A DNA stretch of 33,004 bases from Paracoccaceae bacterium (GTDB lineage: Bacteria; Pseudomonadota; Alphaproteobacteria; Rhodobacterales; Rhodobacteraceae): contig JAASTF010000002.1 in NCBI GenBank assembly GCA_021767525.1, positions 1-33,004 on the forward strand, in the 5' to 3' direction. Position numbers and translations under genes: made by a program. Within the stretch, counting starts at the first letter, position 1. Each line of letters begins with the position of its first letter. Of this stretch, positions 16,050 through 24,925 are shown in pieces. The notes beneath the pieces were generated by a model, which made no database searches, was not told the origin of the DNA, and worked only from the letters and a program-made list of their open reading frames with translations.

Positions 16050-18596
16050 CTACCTGTCTTTCAGGCGCAGGTCGGCATTGCGCACCGTCAGGCTGCCTGA
16101 ACGGTCGCGCCCGACACGCTGCACCGCGATCGACAGAAGGCGGTGCCCGTCCAGCAGCGGGCCCAGTTCGAAATCGACCTTGCTGCCATTCTTGACCACG
16201 CCTTGCCATCGCTCAAGCTCGGTCACCTGTTCGCCCTTGGCGCGGGCGACCAGCCTGATCTCGGTGCTTTCGGTGCCATCCAGCCCGACCTCGAAGGAAA
16301 AGCCGTAGGTCGCGCCGCCGGTCACGGGCAGGGGACGCGACAGGCGAAGCTGGTTGTTCGAGCCGCCCGACTCCACCGCGGCGCCATCCGACAGAACCTT
16401 CCAGCTGCGCGAATGCCGCCAAACCACCGGAAGGTCGGGCAACAGCGCGCCGGTTTCGGTGTGATCGACGCTTTTGGCCTGGCTTAGCGGGCCAGTGCGG
16501 CCGGTTTTCTGCGACGGGTCATAGGCGTCTATCGCCTGGCGCAGCACGACCGCTTCGGGGGACGATGTCACGTCTTGGCCGATGTAGTCCTTGACCCCCC
16601 ACCAGTCATTGCCGCTGGTGCGGCTGTGCGACATGAAATGCATGTATTCGTTGAGGCCCTTCTCGCTCATGATTTCAAGCCACCGGCCCAGCACGCGGGC
16701 GCCCGCCGGGCCGGTGTTGAAGGCTTCGTACATGTCGAACGCGCCATCGACCGGATAGGACACGTGGCTGCCGCCCTCGTATGCCACGAAATTCAGGCCA
16801 AGCGCCTGGGCGTAATCGGCGTGGGCATCCAGCCGGAAAGATGTGCTTAGCGCCAGGCCGGACCGCAGCCCGGTAAAGATCTGCCCGAACAAGGTGCCGC
16901 CATAGCCCACAAGCTGCGTGTGAGCGATCATCTGCTCCAGGCTGCGCGTGGGCAGGCGATCGAAGATCAGAACATCGGTCCAATCGGCGGCGCCTTCGCC
17001 GCGATATTGCAGCGCGCGACCGTTCAGCCGCAGCACGCGCGGCAGGTCAGTCAGCGGGTCAAGCCCAGCCTCGATATCCGCCCAGATCAGCCGTGTCACC
17101 GCGATGTCCAGGTCGTCAGACCACGGCACGTCGCGGCGCGGGGCGCGCAGGTTTTCGGCTGTCAGCGTCACCAGCTGCTCGGGGTTCGACCCGAAGATCA
17201 GCCAATCGGCCAGCGCCTCGGCCTGGGCCTCGGCGCCGTCGACGGTTTTCAGGACATGCTGAGCCACCACCGCGTCGGGGCGTCTGTCGGCCAGGGTGCC
17301 GCCGAAATACATCGCGACCGAGTAATCCGTCACCACCTCAAGCGGCAGGGGTGTGCCGTCATTCATCTCTTGCGCTTCGCGGGCCTGGAAATAGCGCACA
17401 AGGTAGCCATCGCTCAGGCTGCCGCCAGGCCGCAAAGACCCGGAAAACGCCCAGCCGGGCGCGATGAACCGCGCTTCTCGGCCGGCGTCGTCGAACACGT
17501 CGCCCAGGATCTTGTAAAGCTGCGGGCCGCGATAGGCCGACCATTCGACGGTGGCCCAGGGGCCGACCTCGTCGAAATCCTCGAACGTGGTTTGGGCCAT
17601 GCGCAGGGAATAGCGATAGCCCTCGAAGCCGCGGGCGCTGTTGAACAGCTCGTTGCCGTATTCCCACCGCGCCACCAGCCCGTCATCCAGGTTTTCAGCG
17701 ACATAACGGCCCAGCGTGGCGGCACGGGTGTCGGTGATGTCGACAGGCAGCGCGATCCACGGGTCTGCGCCGGTCAGGTTCGACAATTCGACGATGTGCG
17801 AGATCGGCGCCGACACCTCGAAACTGCCCTCGTTTCCGGCGCCGCCGGCATGATTGTTGAACGTGTAATAGTCGGGCCCGACATAGCGCTGTTCGGGCGT
17901 GGGCGATGTCCAGTTCGAGCCCTCTTCGCCCCAGCCGTTGCCGTCTTCCTGAATCCGGTTGGCGCGCATCCAGTCCATGAACCGCAGCGTGCCATAGCCG
18001 CGCAGATCGGCCAGCAATTCGGGGGCGAATGTCTCGCCGGCGCGAAACGCCGCGAGATGGGTGTGATGGACCAGTGCAAGCGATCGGATGTGCGTTCCCG
18101 GGCGCACGTCGTGGATTTGCATCCGCAGCCGGGCCAGCTCTTCGTTGTTCACGTCGAAATTCACGTCGACGAACCAGTACTCGGTGCCCTGTATGTTTTC
18201 GGTCGGCAGAAAGGCGGCGTTCAACTTGCCCGTCAGCTGACCATCGGTGCTGCTGTGGATCGAGAACTGCCCCGCGCCGCGTCCATACAGGCGAAACATG
18301 CCGGTATGCGGCGCGATTCCGGCCACGTCGCGCGACCGGATCAGAAGATCCGAGGCGACATAGCGTTCTGGCACCACGGTGGGATAGCCGTTTTCATCAT
18401 AAGCGATACGGCCCGTGTTCGACGGATCGTCCCATGGGCGCGCGCCTTTCAACTGGTTGACGTAGATCACCAGGTTGTTGGCGCGGCTGCCCGAAAACCA
18501 GGCGACGTTGGCGCCGATTTCAGTCGACGACGCCTGTTGCTCGAAAACCGTAAGCTGCGGGTCATGGGCCAGCGCCTGGGCTAGGTCTGTGTCCAC
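16050..18596 (-). CDS. Large putative glycoside hydrolase, clan GH-A-like, with C-terminal beta-sandwich
   Basis: An 848-residue protein. The N-terminal third includes IGANVAWFSGS ... VNQLKGARPWDD, resembling proteins often annotated as cellulose-binding. A (beta/alpha)8-type catalytic region then follows: ARWEYGNELFNSA with Glu316 in the NE motif expected of a clan GH-A acid/base residue, and VAYEGGSHVSYP with Glu607 as a candidate nucleophile. Both are readings of motif, not proof. The last ~115 residues form a beta-rich region that may bind carbohydrate. The GTG start at 18596 is supported by GGAGGA 7 bases upstream, yet there is no signal peptide. It heads an operon with the small SGNH hydrolase, within the EPS locus, and could trim or release the polymer. 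Confidence 0.7.
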   Translation of the reverse strand: MDTDLAQALAHDPQLTVFEQQASSTEIGANVAWFSGSRANNLVIYVNQLKGARPWDDPSNTGRIAYDENGYPTVVPERYVASDLLIRSRDVAGIAPHTGMFRLYGRGAGQFSIHSSTDGQLTGKLNAAFLPTENIQGTEYWFVDVNFDVNNEELARLRMQIHDVRPGTHIRSLALVHHTHLAAFRAGETFAPELLADLRGYGTLRFMDWMRANRIQEDGNGWGEEGSNWTSPTPEQRYVGPDYYTFNNHAGGAGNEGSFEVSAPISHIVELSNLTGADPWIALPVDITDTRAATLGRYVAENLDDGLVARWEYGNELFNSARGFEGYRYSLRMAQTTFEDFDEVGPWATVEWSAYRGPQLYKILGDVFDDAGREARFIAPGWAFSGSLRPGGSLSDGYLVRYFQAREAQEMNDGTPLPLEVVTDYSVAMYFGGTLADRRPDAVVAQHVLKTVDGAEAQAEALADWLIFGSNPEQLVTLTAENLRAPRRDVPWSDDLDIAVTRLIWADIEAGLDPLTDLPRVLRLNGRALQYRGEGAADWTDVLIFDRLPTRSLEQMIAHTQLVGYGGTLFGQIFTGLRSGLALSTSFRLDAHADYAQALGLNFVAYEGGSHVSYPVDGAFDMYEAFNTGPAGARVLGRWLEIMSEKGLNEYMHFMSHSRTSGNDWWGVKDYIGQDVTSSPEAVVLRQAIDAYDPSQKTGRTGPLSQAKSVDHTETGALLPDLPVVWRHSRSWKVLSDGAAVESGGSNNQLRLSRPLPVTGGATYGFSFEVGLDGTESTEIRLVARAKGEQVTELERWQGVVKNGSKVDFELGPLLDGHRLLSIAVQRVGRDRSGSLTVRNADLRLKDR

Positions 18597-18754
18597 CGTC
18601 GGCTCCTCCGGTCAGGGTATATTGTTTCCAGACCCTGCCACCTGAAACTTGAATCACATCGTGTCTCGGATCAATCCCTGCCCCCTGGATAGGCAGTATT
18701 CCCCGAATTTTCCGCATATTGTTGCGCAACTCTGTGTCAATATTGGTGCTTTTC

Positions 18755-18784
18755 TTGACACTTTCAGGGGCAAAGCCCTTAAAC
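18755..18784 (+). promoter_or_regulatory. Possible promoter in divergent glycosidase/esterase intergenic region
   Basis: TTGACA at 18755-18760 is a good -35 box; TTAAAC at 18779-18784 is a poor -10 at 18-bp spacing. It points toward the SGNH-type gene at 18817. The 220-bp divergent region also holds a GTTGCGCAAC palindrome at 18721-18730. Weak evidence overall. Confidence 0.3.
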
Positions 18785-18816
18785 GTGAGGTCAAGTTCAG
18801 AAAGATTTTGCCGATT

Positions 18817-20916
18817 ATGAAAGCCAGTTATTTCTGCCGCCGAAACGGTGCGGTGTCCTGTGTTGTCGCGTTTTGTCTGCTGCTGCTGACCGCCGGTCTG
18901 GGCTGGGCGCAGGGCCGGTTGACGGTTGAAACGCCGATGCGCCCGAACATGGTGCTGGATAGCGGCGCAGCCTGGGGGCGCGACGCCGCGCATCTGCCGC
19001 TTGCAGGGCAGGCGCCGGCGGGGGCGCAGGTGGTCGGGCGGTTTGTCGGTGCCTCGGGTCAGGCGACGGAGTGGCAGCCGGTGGCAACCGCCGATGAGGC
19101 GGGGCACTGGCAGGGGCAGCTTGGCCCGGTGTCACGCGATGCCGGATGGGTGCGGCCGGAATTGCGCCTGTCCGACAGCGACACGGTCCAGTTCACCGGC
19201 ACGGCTCTGGCCGCGGGCCATGTGGTCGCGATCTGGGGCCAATCCGAGCTGCATCGCGCTGTTTTGCCCAGCCATGCCGCCCTGGACAGCGCCGCACCCG
19301 TGCGCGACCCGCTGGCCCTTCAGGTGACGTTTTCGCATTCAGCCAAGGACGATTACGGCGATCCTTCGCAGTTCGAGCACAGCGCGATCAGCGATCAAAG
19401 CCCGGTGTCGGCGCATATGGTGGCCCTGTCCAACATGCTGCACCAGGCCGCGCCGGGGCAGCGGTTTCACCTGGTTTTCCACACCCGGTCGGGCACCGGA
19501 TTTCAGCAGCTTTTGTCGGACGCGGCGCCGGGGCGTCTGTGGTCGGACGATCTGCGGCTGCATCGTTTCGCGCTGCCCTGGGGGGGCGCGCCGGGCCTGG
19601 CTTGGATCAGCTGGTACAACAGCGACTCGGGCCTGGGCGAGCGGTATGCCCAGGTGTTGTACGCGGCGATAACCGGCCAATCGGTCGAAGGCGCTGCGCT
19701 GGCCCCCGGTGATGTGCCCGAGGGTGGGCGGCATCCGCTGGACCACAGTTTTGCCACTCTTTACGGGCCGGACACGGTTTGGGCGGTGGCTGGGCCGCAC
19801 CGCTTCGAGATGAAGAAATTCAGCGCCCGAATCGCCGCCAACCGCGCCGGTGTCGATGCCTTGTTCGCCAGGCCAACGCCCGGCAATTTGCGCCGCGCGC
19901 TTGAACCTCTGACCTATCTCAACGGCAATCCGGCCTGGGGCAACGGTGATTTCAGCCATCCCGACACCAGCGCACAACCGGCCGATGGCATGGGGCGGCT
20001 GATGCTATTGATGGGCAATTCGATCCTGCGCCAGCTTGGTCTTGCGCAATGGCCCCTGCCGGCCTTCGATCACGCGCGCCTTAGCGCCGATGGCACCGAG
20101 GTGCAGGTATGGTCGGATGCGGGCCCCGTGACCACCACGCGTGCGGTGCAGACCGGGCAGGCCGACGCACCGGTTGCCGGGTTTCAGATCAATGGCGCCC
20201 CCGCAACCCAGGCGCATCTGCGCGATGGGCGGGTGGTGATCCGCTTCGATGCGCAGGGGCGTGCCTTTCCGCCGGGTGCGCGGCTGACCTTCGGCGCGGG
20301 CGGGATCGGCGCGCAGAATCTGAACCGCGATGTGCGCAAAACCCAGGTCTGGCGCGATTATCCCATCGTCGACGTGGGGCAGGTCGCGATCGAGGGCATC
20401 CCGGTCAAGGCGCAGACACCGCAGCATGTTCTTGATGTTTTGCCGCCGTCGCCCGACCTGACCATGCCGCTGCCCCAAGGCAACCTTTTGCCGCCGAAGG
20501 TGGCGGGCTTTGCCGAAACCGATCAGCCACCGGGTTGGGCTCGCTTCGGCGAGGGGTGGGAGCTGAACAGCGCCGAAAACACCGCCCGCGCGTCGTTGAC
20601 GGCGCGCGGCGGTTTGCAGGCCGTCATCCCCGAGGGCGCGGTGCGCGGCCTGAGCAACCGCCGGCTTGTTCTGACATTCGTGCCGCAGACCACCGGCAGC
20701 GACCCCGAGGTGCTGCGCGTCGCGGTCAGCGCCACGGGTGGCGCCAAATCGACTCTTTTCCTGGACGAGGTCACGCTGACCCCGGGCCAGCGTATGTATC
20801 TGCCGCTTGCCAAGACGCGGCAGGATGCGCCGGGGCTGATCATCCGGTTTCGTCGCCGTGGCGCGCTGACCGGGGACATTTCACTGACGGGTCTTGGCCT
20901 GTATGCCCTGCGCTAA
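18817..20916 (+). CDS. Secreted SGNH-type carbohydrate-esterase-like protein with C-terminal beta domain
   Basis: A 699-residue exported protein; ATG at 18817 gives a clean signal peptide (residues 1-31, ending GLGWAQ). I do not recognise a close family, but the arrangement resembles sialate-O-acetylesterase-like SGNH enzymes: VVAIWGQSELHRA with Ser143 (GQSE in place of GQSN), and much later NGDFSHPD with Asp378-x-x-His381 before DGMGRLMLLMGNSI. This would be the nucleophile Ser and the Asp/His pair. A beta-rich insert and a C-terminal beta-sandwich (about residues 575-699) follow. It could deacylate EPS outside the cell; a pseudo-enzyme is equally possible. It diverges from the glycosidase operon and converges on the pyruvyl transferase, with a 20-bp gap. 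Confidence 0.6.
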   Translation: MKASYFCRRNGAVSCVVAFCLLLLTAGLGWAQGRLTVETPMRPNMVLDSGAAWGRDAAHLPLAGQAPAGAQVVGRFVGASGQATEWQPVATADEAGHWQGQLGPVSRDAGWVRPELRLSDSDTVQFTGTALAAGHVVAIWGQSELHRAVLPSHAALDSAAPVRDPLALQVTFSHSAKDDYGDPSQFEHSAISDQSPVSAHMVALSNMLHQAAPGQRFHLVFHTRSGTGFQQLLSDAAPGRLWSDDLRLHRFALPWGGAPGLAWISWYNSDSGLGERYAQVLYAAITGQSVEGAALAPGDVPEGGRHPLDHSFATLYGPDTVWAVAGPHRFEMKKFSARIAANRAGVDALFARPTPGNLRRALEPLTYLNGNPAWGNGDFSHPDTSAQPADGMGRLMLLMGNSILRQLGLAQWPLPAFDHARLSADGTEVQVWSDAGPVTTTRAVQTGQADAPVAGFQINGAPATQAHLRDGRVVIRFDAQGRAFPPGARLTFGAGGIGAQNLNRDVRKTQVWRDYPIVDVGQVAIEGIPVKAQTPQHVLDVLPPSPDLTMPLPQGNLLPPKVAGFAETDQPPGWARFGEGWELNSAENTARASLTARGGLQAVIPEGAVRGLSNRRLVLTFVPQTTGSDPEVLRVAVSATGGAKSTLFLDEVTLTPGQRMYLPLAKTRQDAPGLIIRFRRRGALTGDISLTGLGLYALR

Positions 20917-20936
20917 GGCGCGGGGCGCGGCGCCGG

Positions 20937-22106
20937 TCAAAGCTTTTGCATTTCCTGTGCGATCAGGTCTGTATAGCGGTCAAGCCGCTCGTCCACGCGG
21001 GTCAGCGCGGTGTCGATCTCGGCCAAAAGGGTCGGGCGGTTTTCGAATCCGTCCTTTATCCGGGCCAGGATCTCGTCTGCGCTGTCGCTTTTGCAATCCA
21101 CCGAGCGGTCATATCCCAGCGTGCCGAAGACGCCGCGAAACTTGCGGCTATAAGCCATCGGGATCACCGGCACACGCGACGAAAAGGCGGCGATGGTGGC
21201 GTGCATCCGCGCCCCCATGAAGAAATCCAGACCCGCGATATAGGTTTTCGCGTCGATCGGTGATTTGAAAAAGGGTGACACGATCGTGCCGGGGAATTCG
21301 CGGGCAAGGGCCTCGTTCACGCGGTGATCGTCTTCGACCGCGATTTCATGCGATTGCACATGTCCGACCAGGTGCAATTCCACCCCGTCCTGCTGCTGGA
21401 AATACCGGATGATGCTGCGGATCAGCGCGGGATAATCGGCGGCAAGGCCGAATTGGTTCGATTGCGTGTAACCGCCGTTGAACAACAGCCCCGACACGTT
21501 CAGCCCCACCCGGATCGGCGCGCCATCCGCACGCGGCGCGGGCGGATCATAGGGCAGGCGCATGGCCACATCCGTCGCTTCGAGCATGTTTTCACGGACA
21601 CCCAGATCCGACAAAAAGGCGGTCGTCGGCGCATCGCGGCTGACCACCAGCCTGGACCGGCGCAGCGCCCAGCGGGCCAACCGCCGGGCATAGTGGGTTT
21701 CGAACGGCCCCACCGTTTGCGGCGACAGGATCAGGGGCTTTCCCATGCGCAGCGCGTGCAGCTTGGTGGCCCAGATGGTGAAAAACCGTTTCGGCCCGTA
21801 GATGTCGGTAAAGCTGTCGCCGCCGCCGATATCCACCACCATATCCGCCCGGCGCAGGCCAGCCGCCAATGGGCCAGACGGCGCGGGGATGTGCCGGGTG
21901 CGGAAATGCAGGTTCTCGATATCGTCCCAATGGCCGTAATCGGGGCGGGGGTCTTGCCAGCTCATGGCCAGAAAATGTGGCGTCACGCCAGCCTTCGCGG
22001 CGGCGGCGCGCAGGATTTCGGCATTGCTGAGCGTCAGGGCACCGACGCCCAGGTTGTCGGAATTCATCGAGTGCCACAAAAGTGCCAATGTAATGGTGCG
22101 CGTCAT
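20937..22106 (-). CDS. Polysaccharide pyruvyl transferase family protein
   Basis: A 389-residue enzyme of the WcaK/CsaB/PssM type that transfers pyruvate from phosphoenolpyruvate to form a ketal on a sugar of EPS. The N-terminal segment HSMNSDNLGVGALTLSNAE, the central DIGGGDSFTDIYG and the C-terminal FMGARMHATIAAFSSRVPV (residues 296-314, with the Arg300-Met-His302 region) followed by IPMAYSRKFRG are family hallmarks. Full length, no visible defect. It is cytoplasmic and acts on lipid-linked intermediates before export. It diverges from the FrhB-like gene across 100 bp carrying an inverted repeat, so the two may be co-regulated. Pyruvylation makes the EPS acidic. Confidence 0.93.
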   Translation of the reverse strand: MTRTITLALLWHSMNSDNLGVGALTLSNAEILRAAAAKAGVTPHFLAMSWQDPRPDYGHWDDIENLHFRTRHIPAPSGPLAAGLRRADMVVDIGGGDSFTDIYGPKRFFTIWATKLHALRMGKPLILSPQTVGPFETHYARRLARWALRRSRLVVSRDAPTTAFLSDLGVRENMLEATDVAMRLPYDPPAPRADGAPIRVGLNVSGLLFNGGYTQSNQFGLAADYPALIRSIIRYFQQQDGVELHLVGHVQSHEIAVEDDHRVNEALAREFPGTIVSPFFKSPIDAKTYIAGLDFFMGARMHATIAAFSSRVPVIPMAYSRKFRGVFGTLGYDRSVDCKSDSADEILARIKDGFENRPTLLAEIDTALTRVDERLDRYTDLIAQEMQKL

Positions 22107-22165
22107 CGGTCCCCGACCGTGAAATACCTGTTCCGACTTTCCTTAACGCGCTTCATGACATATTA

Positions 22166-22187
22166 CAAAGCAAGTCATGCTGCTTTG
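22166..22187. promoter_or_regulatory. Inverted repeat in pyruvyl transferase / FrhB-like divergent region
   Basis: CAAAGCA (22166-22172), 8 bases, TGCTTTG (22181-22187) form a perfect 7-bp dyad 19 bp before the GTG start at 22207. The 22-bp symmetric layout suits a dimeric repressor or activator. No regulator binding is shown. Confidence 0.45.
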
Positions 22188-22206
22188 CAGAAATTAGGAA
22201 GACGCC

Positions 22207-23469
22207 GTGCCATCTGCTGCTGAAAAAGAAGCAAATTCGCCACGGCATCGGCCACAGCCCACGCAGGTCGCGCCGTCGCTGGTGCGCGTTGCGACGGGGG
22301 ATTTATGCGCAGGCTGCGGCGGGTGCGCGGCGATCGCGCCCGGCGCGATCCGGATGGCCGAGGATGCCGCCGGATACCTGCGCCCGGTTCAGACAGGGAC
22401 GGTCAGCACCGAACAGGATGCGCTTATCGCGGCGACGTGCCCGGGCCTGACGCAAGAGGTTGACGGCGCCGGGCGCACCGACCATGCGCTGTGGGGGCCG
22501 TTCGTGGATATGCATTCGGGCCATGCGCTGGATGACGACCTGCGTTTCGCCGGGGCGTCGGGCGGGGCGCTGTCGGGGCTTGCCGCCTGGCTGATCCGCT
22601 CGGGCGAGGTTCAGGCGGTGGTGCAGATCAAGGCCGACCCGGACAACCCTGTCGGCAATGTCGCCACCATCAGCCGCACCCGTGACGAGGTTCTGGGCGC
22701 CGCCGGCTCGCGCTATGCGCCAGCGGCCCCACTGTCGATTCTGCCGGATTTGCCCGACGATCTGCAGCGGCTTGCCTTTATCGGCAAGCCTTGCGATGCC
22801 GCCGCGCTGCGTGCCATGTGCGCGCGCGACCCGGAATTGGCGCGTCGGTTTCCCGTGATCCTGTCATTTTTCTGCGCCGGCACGCCGTCGCTGGCCGGGG
22901 CGCGGGCGGTTCTGGCGGCGCTGAACACCGCGCCCGAACAGGCGCGTGCCTTTCGCTACCGCGGCAACGGCTGGCCCGGCCTCGCCACGGTAACCCGCGC
23001 CGACGGGTCGACCGAGAGCATGAGTTACCACGACAGCTGGGGCAAAATCCTGTCAAAGCACGTGCAGCATCGGTGCAAGATTTGTGCTGACGGGACCGGC
23101 GCCGCGGCGGATATCGTCTGCGCCGATGCATGGGAAAGCGACGCGGACGGCTATCCCCTGTTCGACGAGGCCGAGGGCTGCAGCCTGATCGTCGCCCGGA
23201 CGCAACAGGGCGCCGCGCTGCTGGACCGTGCCGCCCGGGACGGCGCCATCACGCTGGGCCCGTTCGACGTGCCGCAATTGACGGCGATCCAGCCGGGGCA
23301 GCGCAATCGGCGCCGCGCACTGGCGGCACGGTTGGCGGCGCTGCGCCTGATCGGCAAACCCGTACCGCGCTATCGCGGGCTGCGCCTGCTGGCGGCCGCG
23401 CGGCAGGCGCGCCCCGGTTTCCTGCTGCGCAATTTCCTTGGCACCCTGCGCCGCGGGCTGCGAAAATGA
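22207..23469 (+). CDS. FrhB-like protein (coenzyme F420 hydrogenase/dehydrogenase beta subunit family)
   Basis: A 420-residue FrhB_FdhB-type Fe-S flavoprotein homologue. The N-terminal cluster is C34-x2-C37-x2-C40-x3-A44-P, so the fourth ferredoxin cysteine is Ala. Later come GKPCDAAALR with Cys196, FFCAGTPS, and HRCKICADG with Cys290 and Cys293, then DIVCADAW with Cys305, the usual second cluster region. Such proteins occur in polysaccharide gene clusters beside pyruvyl transferases, with unclear redox roles; F420 is not expected here. The GTG start has AGGAAG about 6 bases upstream. It is the first gene of the run to the flippase, sulfotransferase and polymerase, diverging from the pyruvyl transferase. 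Confidence 0.88.
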   Translation: MPSAAEKEANSPRHRPQPTQVAPSLVRVATGDLCAGCGGCAAIAPGAIRMAEDAAGYLRPVQTGTVSTEQDALIAATCPGLTQEVDGAGRTDHALWGPFVDMHSGHALDDDLRFAGASGGALSGLAAWLIRSGEVQAVVQIKADPDNPVGNVATISRTRDEVLGAAGSRYAPAAPLSILPDLPDDLQRLAFIGKPCDAAALRAMCARDPELARRFPVILSFFCAGTPSLAGARAVLAALNTAPEQARAFRYRGNGWPGLATVTRADGSTESMSYHDSWGKILSKHVQHRCKICADGTGAAADIVCADAWESDADGYPLFDEAEGCSLIVARTQQGAALLDRAARDGAITLGPFDVPQLTAIQPGQRNRRRALAARLAALRLIGKPVPRYRGLRLLAAARQARPGFLLRNFLGTLRRGLRK

Positions 23470-23503
23470 GCGGGTGCGACAGCGTTTTGGCGGGGTGGCC
23501 GTG

Positions 23504-24922
23504 ATGCTGCGAAAGGTGCTGATATTGCTGTCGGGCAATGCGGCGGCCTCGGTCCTGTTGCTGGCCCGCAACCTGATCGTGGCGCGTTTGATCCCGGTCG
23601 AGGATTACGGCATCGCCGCCACCTTTGCCGTCACGATGGCGCTGGTGGAAATGTCGACGCAGTTCGGCCTGCAACAGCAGATCATCCAAAGCAAGGACGG
23701 CGAGGACGCCCGATTTCAAGCTGCCTTGCAGGGCTTCCAGGTGCTCCGCGGGATTATCGCCGGCGCGGTTCTTTTCCTGCTGGCCCAGCCGATTGCCAAC
23801 TTTCTGAACATCCCCGAGGTCGCCTGGGCCTATCAGGTGATGGCGCTGATGCCGGTGTTTCGTGCGTTGCAGCATTTCGACATTCACCGGCTGAACCGCG
23901 CGCTGCGTTATGCGCCGATGCTGCTGACAAGCGGTGTGCCCGCGCTGCTGTCCTTGTTGGCGGTGTTCCCGCTGGCGATGTGGCTGTCGGATTACCGGGT
24001 GATGCTGTTCGCGCTGTTGCTGCAAGAGGCGCTGGGCGCGATCACGTCGCACGTGATGGCCGAACGCCCGTATCGCCTGGTGCTGGACAGGCGGATCATG
24101 GCCGGATCGCTGCGATTTGGCTGGCCATTGCTGGTTAACGGGGCGCTGTTGTTTCTGGTGATGCAGGGCGACAAGCTGATCGTCGGGCGAGAGCTGGGCA
24201 TGGTGGCGCTGGGGGTGTTCGGCATGGGCATTACCCTGACGCTGACACCCACGCTGATCCTGGCCAAGACCACGCAGAATTTCTTTTTGCCGCAGCTGTC
24301 CGCGATTGCCGAAGGCGGCGACAGCGCGCGGTTCGACAGCCTGGCGCGTGCGTCGTTCCAGGCTGCGATGTTGAATGGTGTCGCGCTGCTGCTGGGCGTC
24401 TTTGCCATCGGCATTCCGTTTGTCGATCTGCTGCTGGGCAGCAAATATGCGGCGCTGCATCCGCTGTTGATCTGGCTGGCCGCACAACAGGGCATACGCG
24501 TTTTCAAAAGCGGACCGTCCACCGTTGCCGTGGCGCGCGCGGTGACCTCGAACGCGCTTTATCCCAATATCGTCCGTGCCCTTGGGCTGCCGGTGGCCTG
24601 GGTCGTCGTGGTGAATGGCGGCGGAATCTGGCACGTGATCGTCGTTGCGCTGGTGGCCGAGGCCCTGGGGTATGCCGTGGCGCTGTTCCTGGCGCGGCGC
24701 CGACTGGGCATCGCCCTGGGGCCGTTGCTGCCCAGCCTGCTGCTGACGGCCGCGCTTTTCGCCGCAGCGTTGGTCGTGCCGGCCTCGGGGCGCGATGCAG
24801 CGTCGCTATGGCTGAACGCGGCTTTTGTCCTGGCTGCGCCGGTGGGGCTGCTTATGACGATGAAAGACCTGCGCCAATATGCCAGAAGCCACCTGGGCGC
24901 CCGGGCCAAAGGAAAGGTGTAA
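23504..24922 (+). CDS. Oligosaccharide flippase family protein (Wzx-type)
   Basis: A 472-residue integral membrane protein with about 12-14 hydrophobic helices. The N-terminal segment (SGNAAASVLLLARNLIVARL, then IPVEDYGIAATFAV) is characteristic of the polysaccharide transporter branch of the MOP superfamily (Wzx/RfbX). It should flip undecaprenyl-linked EPS repeat units across the inner membrane. The start could be GTG at 23501 or ATG at 23504, behind a GGGGTGG stretch; the upstream in-frame extension to 23438 overlaps the FrhB-like gene and looks unlikely. The sulfotransferase start is 3 bp downstream. Confidence 0.93.
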   Translation: MLRKVLILLSGNAAASVLLLARNLIVARLIPVEDYGIAATFAVTMALVEMSTQFGLQQQIIQSKDGEDARFQAALQGFQVLRGIIAGAVLFLLAQPIANFLNIPEVAWAYQVMALMPVFRALQHFDIHRLNRALRYAPMLLTSGVPALLSLLAVFPLAMWLSDYRVMLFALLLQEALGAITSHVMAERPYRLVLDRRIMAGSLRFGWPLLVNGALLFLVMQGDKLIVGRELGMVALGVFGMGITLTLTPTLILAKTTQNFFLPQLSAIAEGGDSARFDSLARASFQAAMLNGVALLLGVFAIGIPFVDLLLGSKYAALHPLLIWLAAQQGIRVFKSGPSTVAVARAVTSNALYPNIVRALGLPVAWVVVVNGGGIWHVIVVALVAEALGYAVALFLARRRLGIALGPLLPSLLLTAALFAAALVVPASGRDAASLWLNAAFVLAAPVGLLMTMKDLRQYARSHLGARAKGKV

Positions 24923-24925
24923 TCC

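Noticed and set aside
16920..18584. 554-codon plus-strand open frame opposite the glycosidase
   Set aside because: The minus-strand glycosidase has a strong ribosome site and recognisable NE and EGG motifs; this frame has none.
18649..18816. Upstream in-frame start for the SGNH-type protein
   Set aside because: The extra 56 residues would hide the clear signal peptide that starts at 18817 and run through the promoter region.
23249..24634. 461-codon minus-strand open frame opposite the flippase
   Set aside because: Composition is dominated by Gln, His and Arg, with no domain; the flippase frame has the expected helices.
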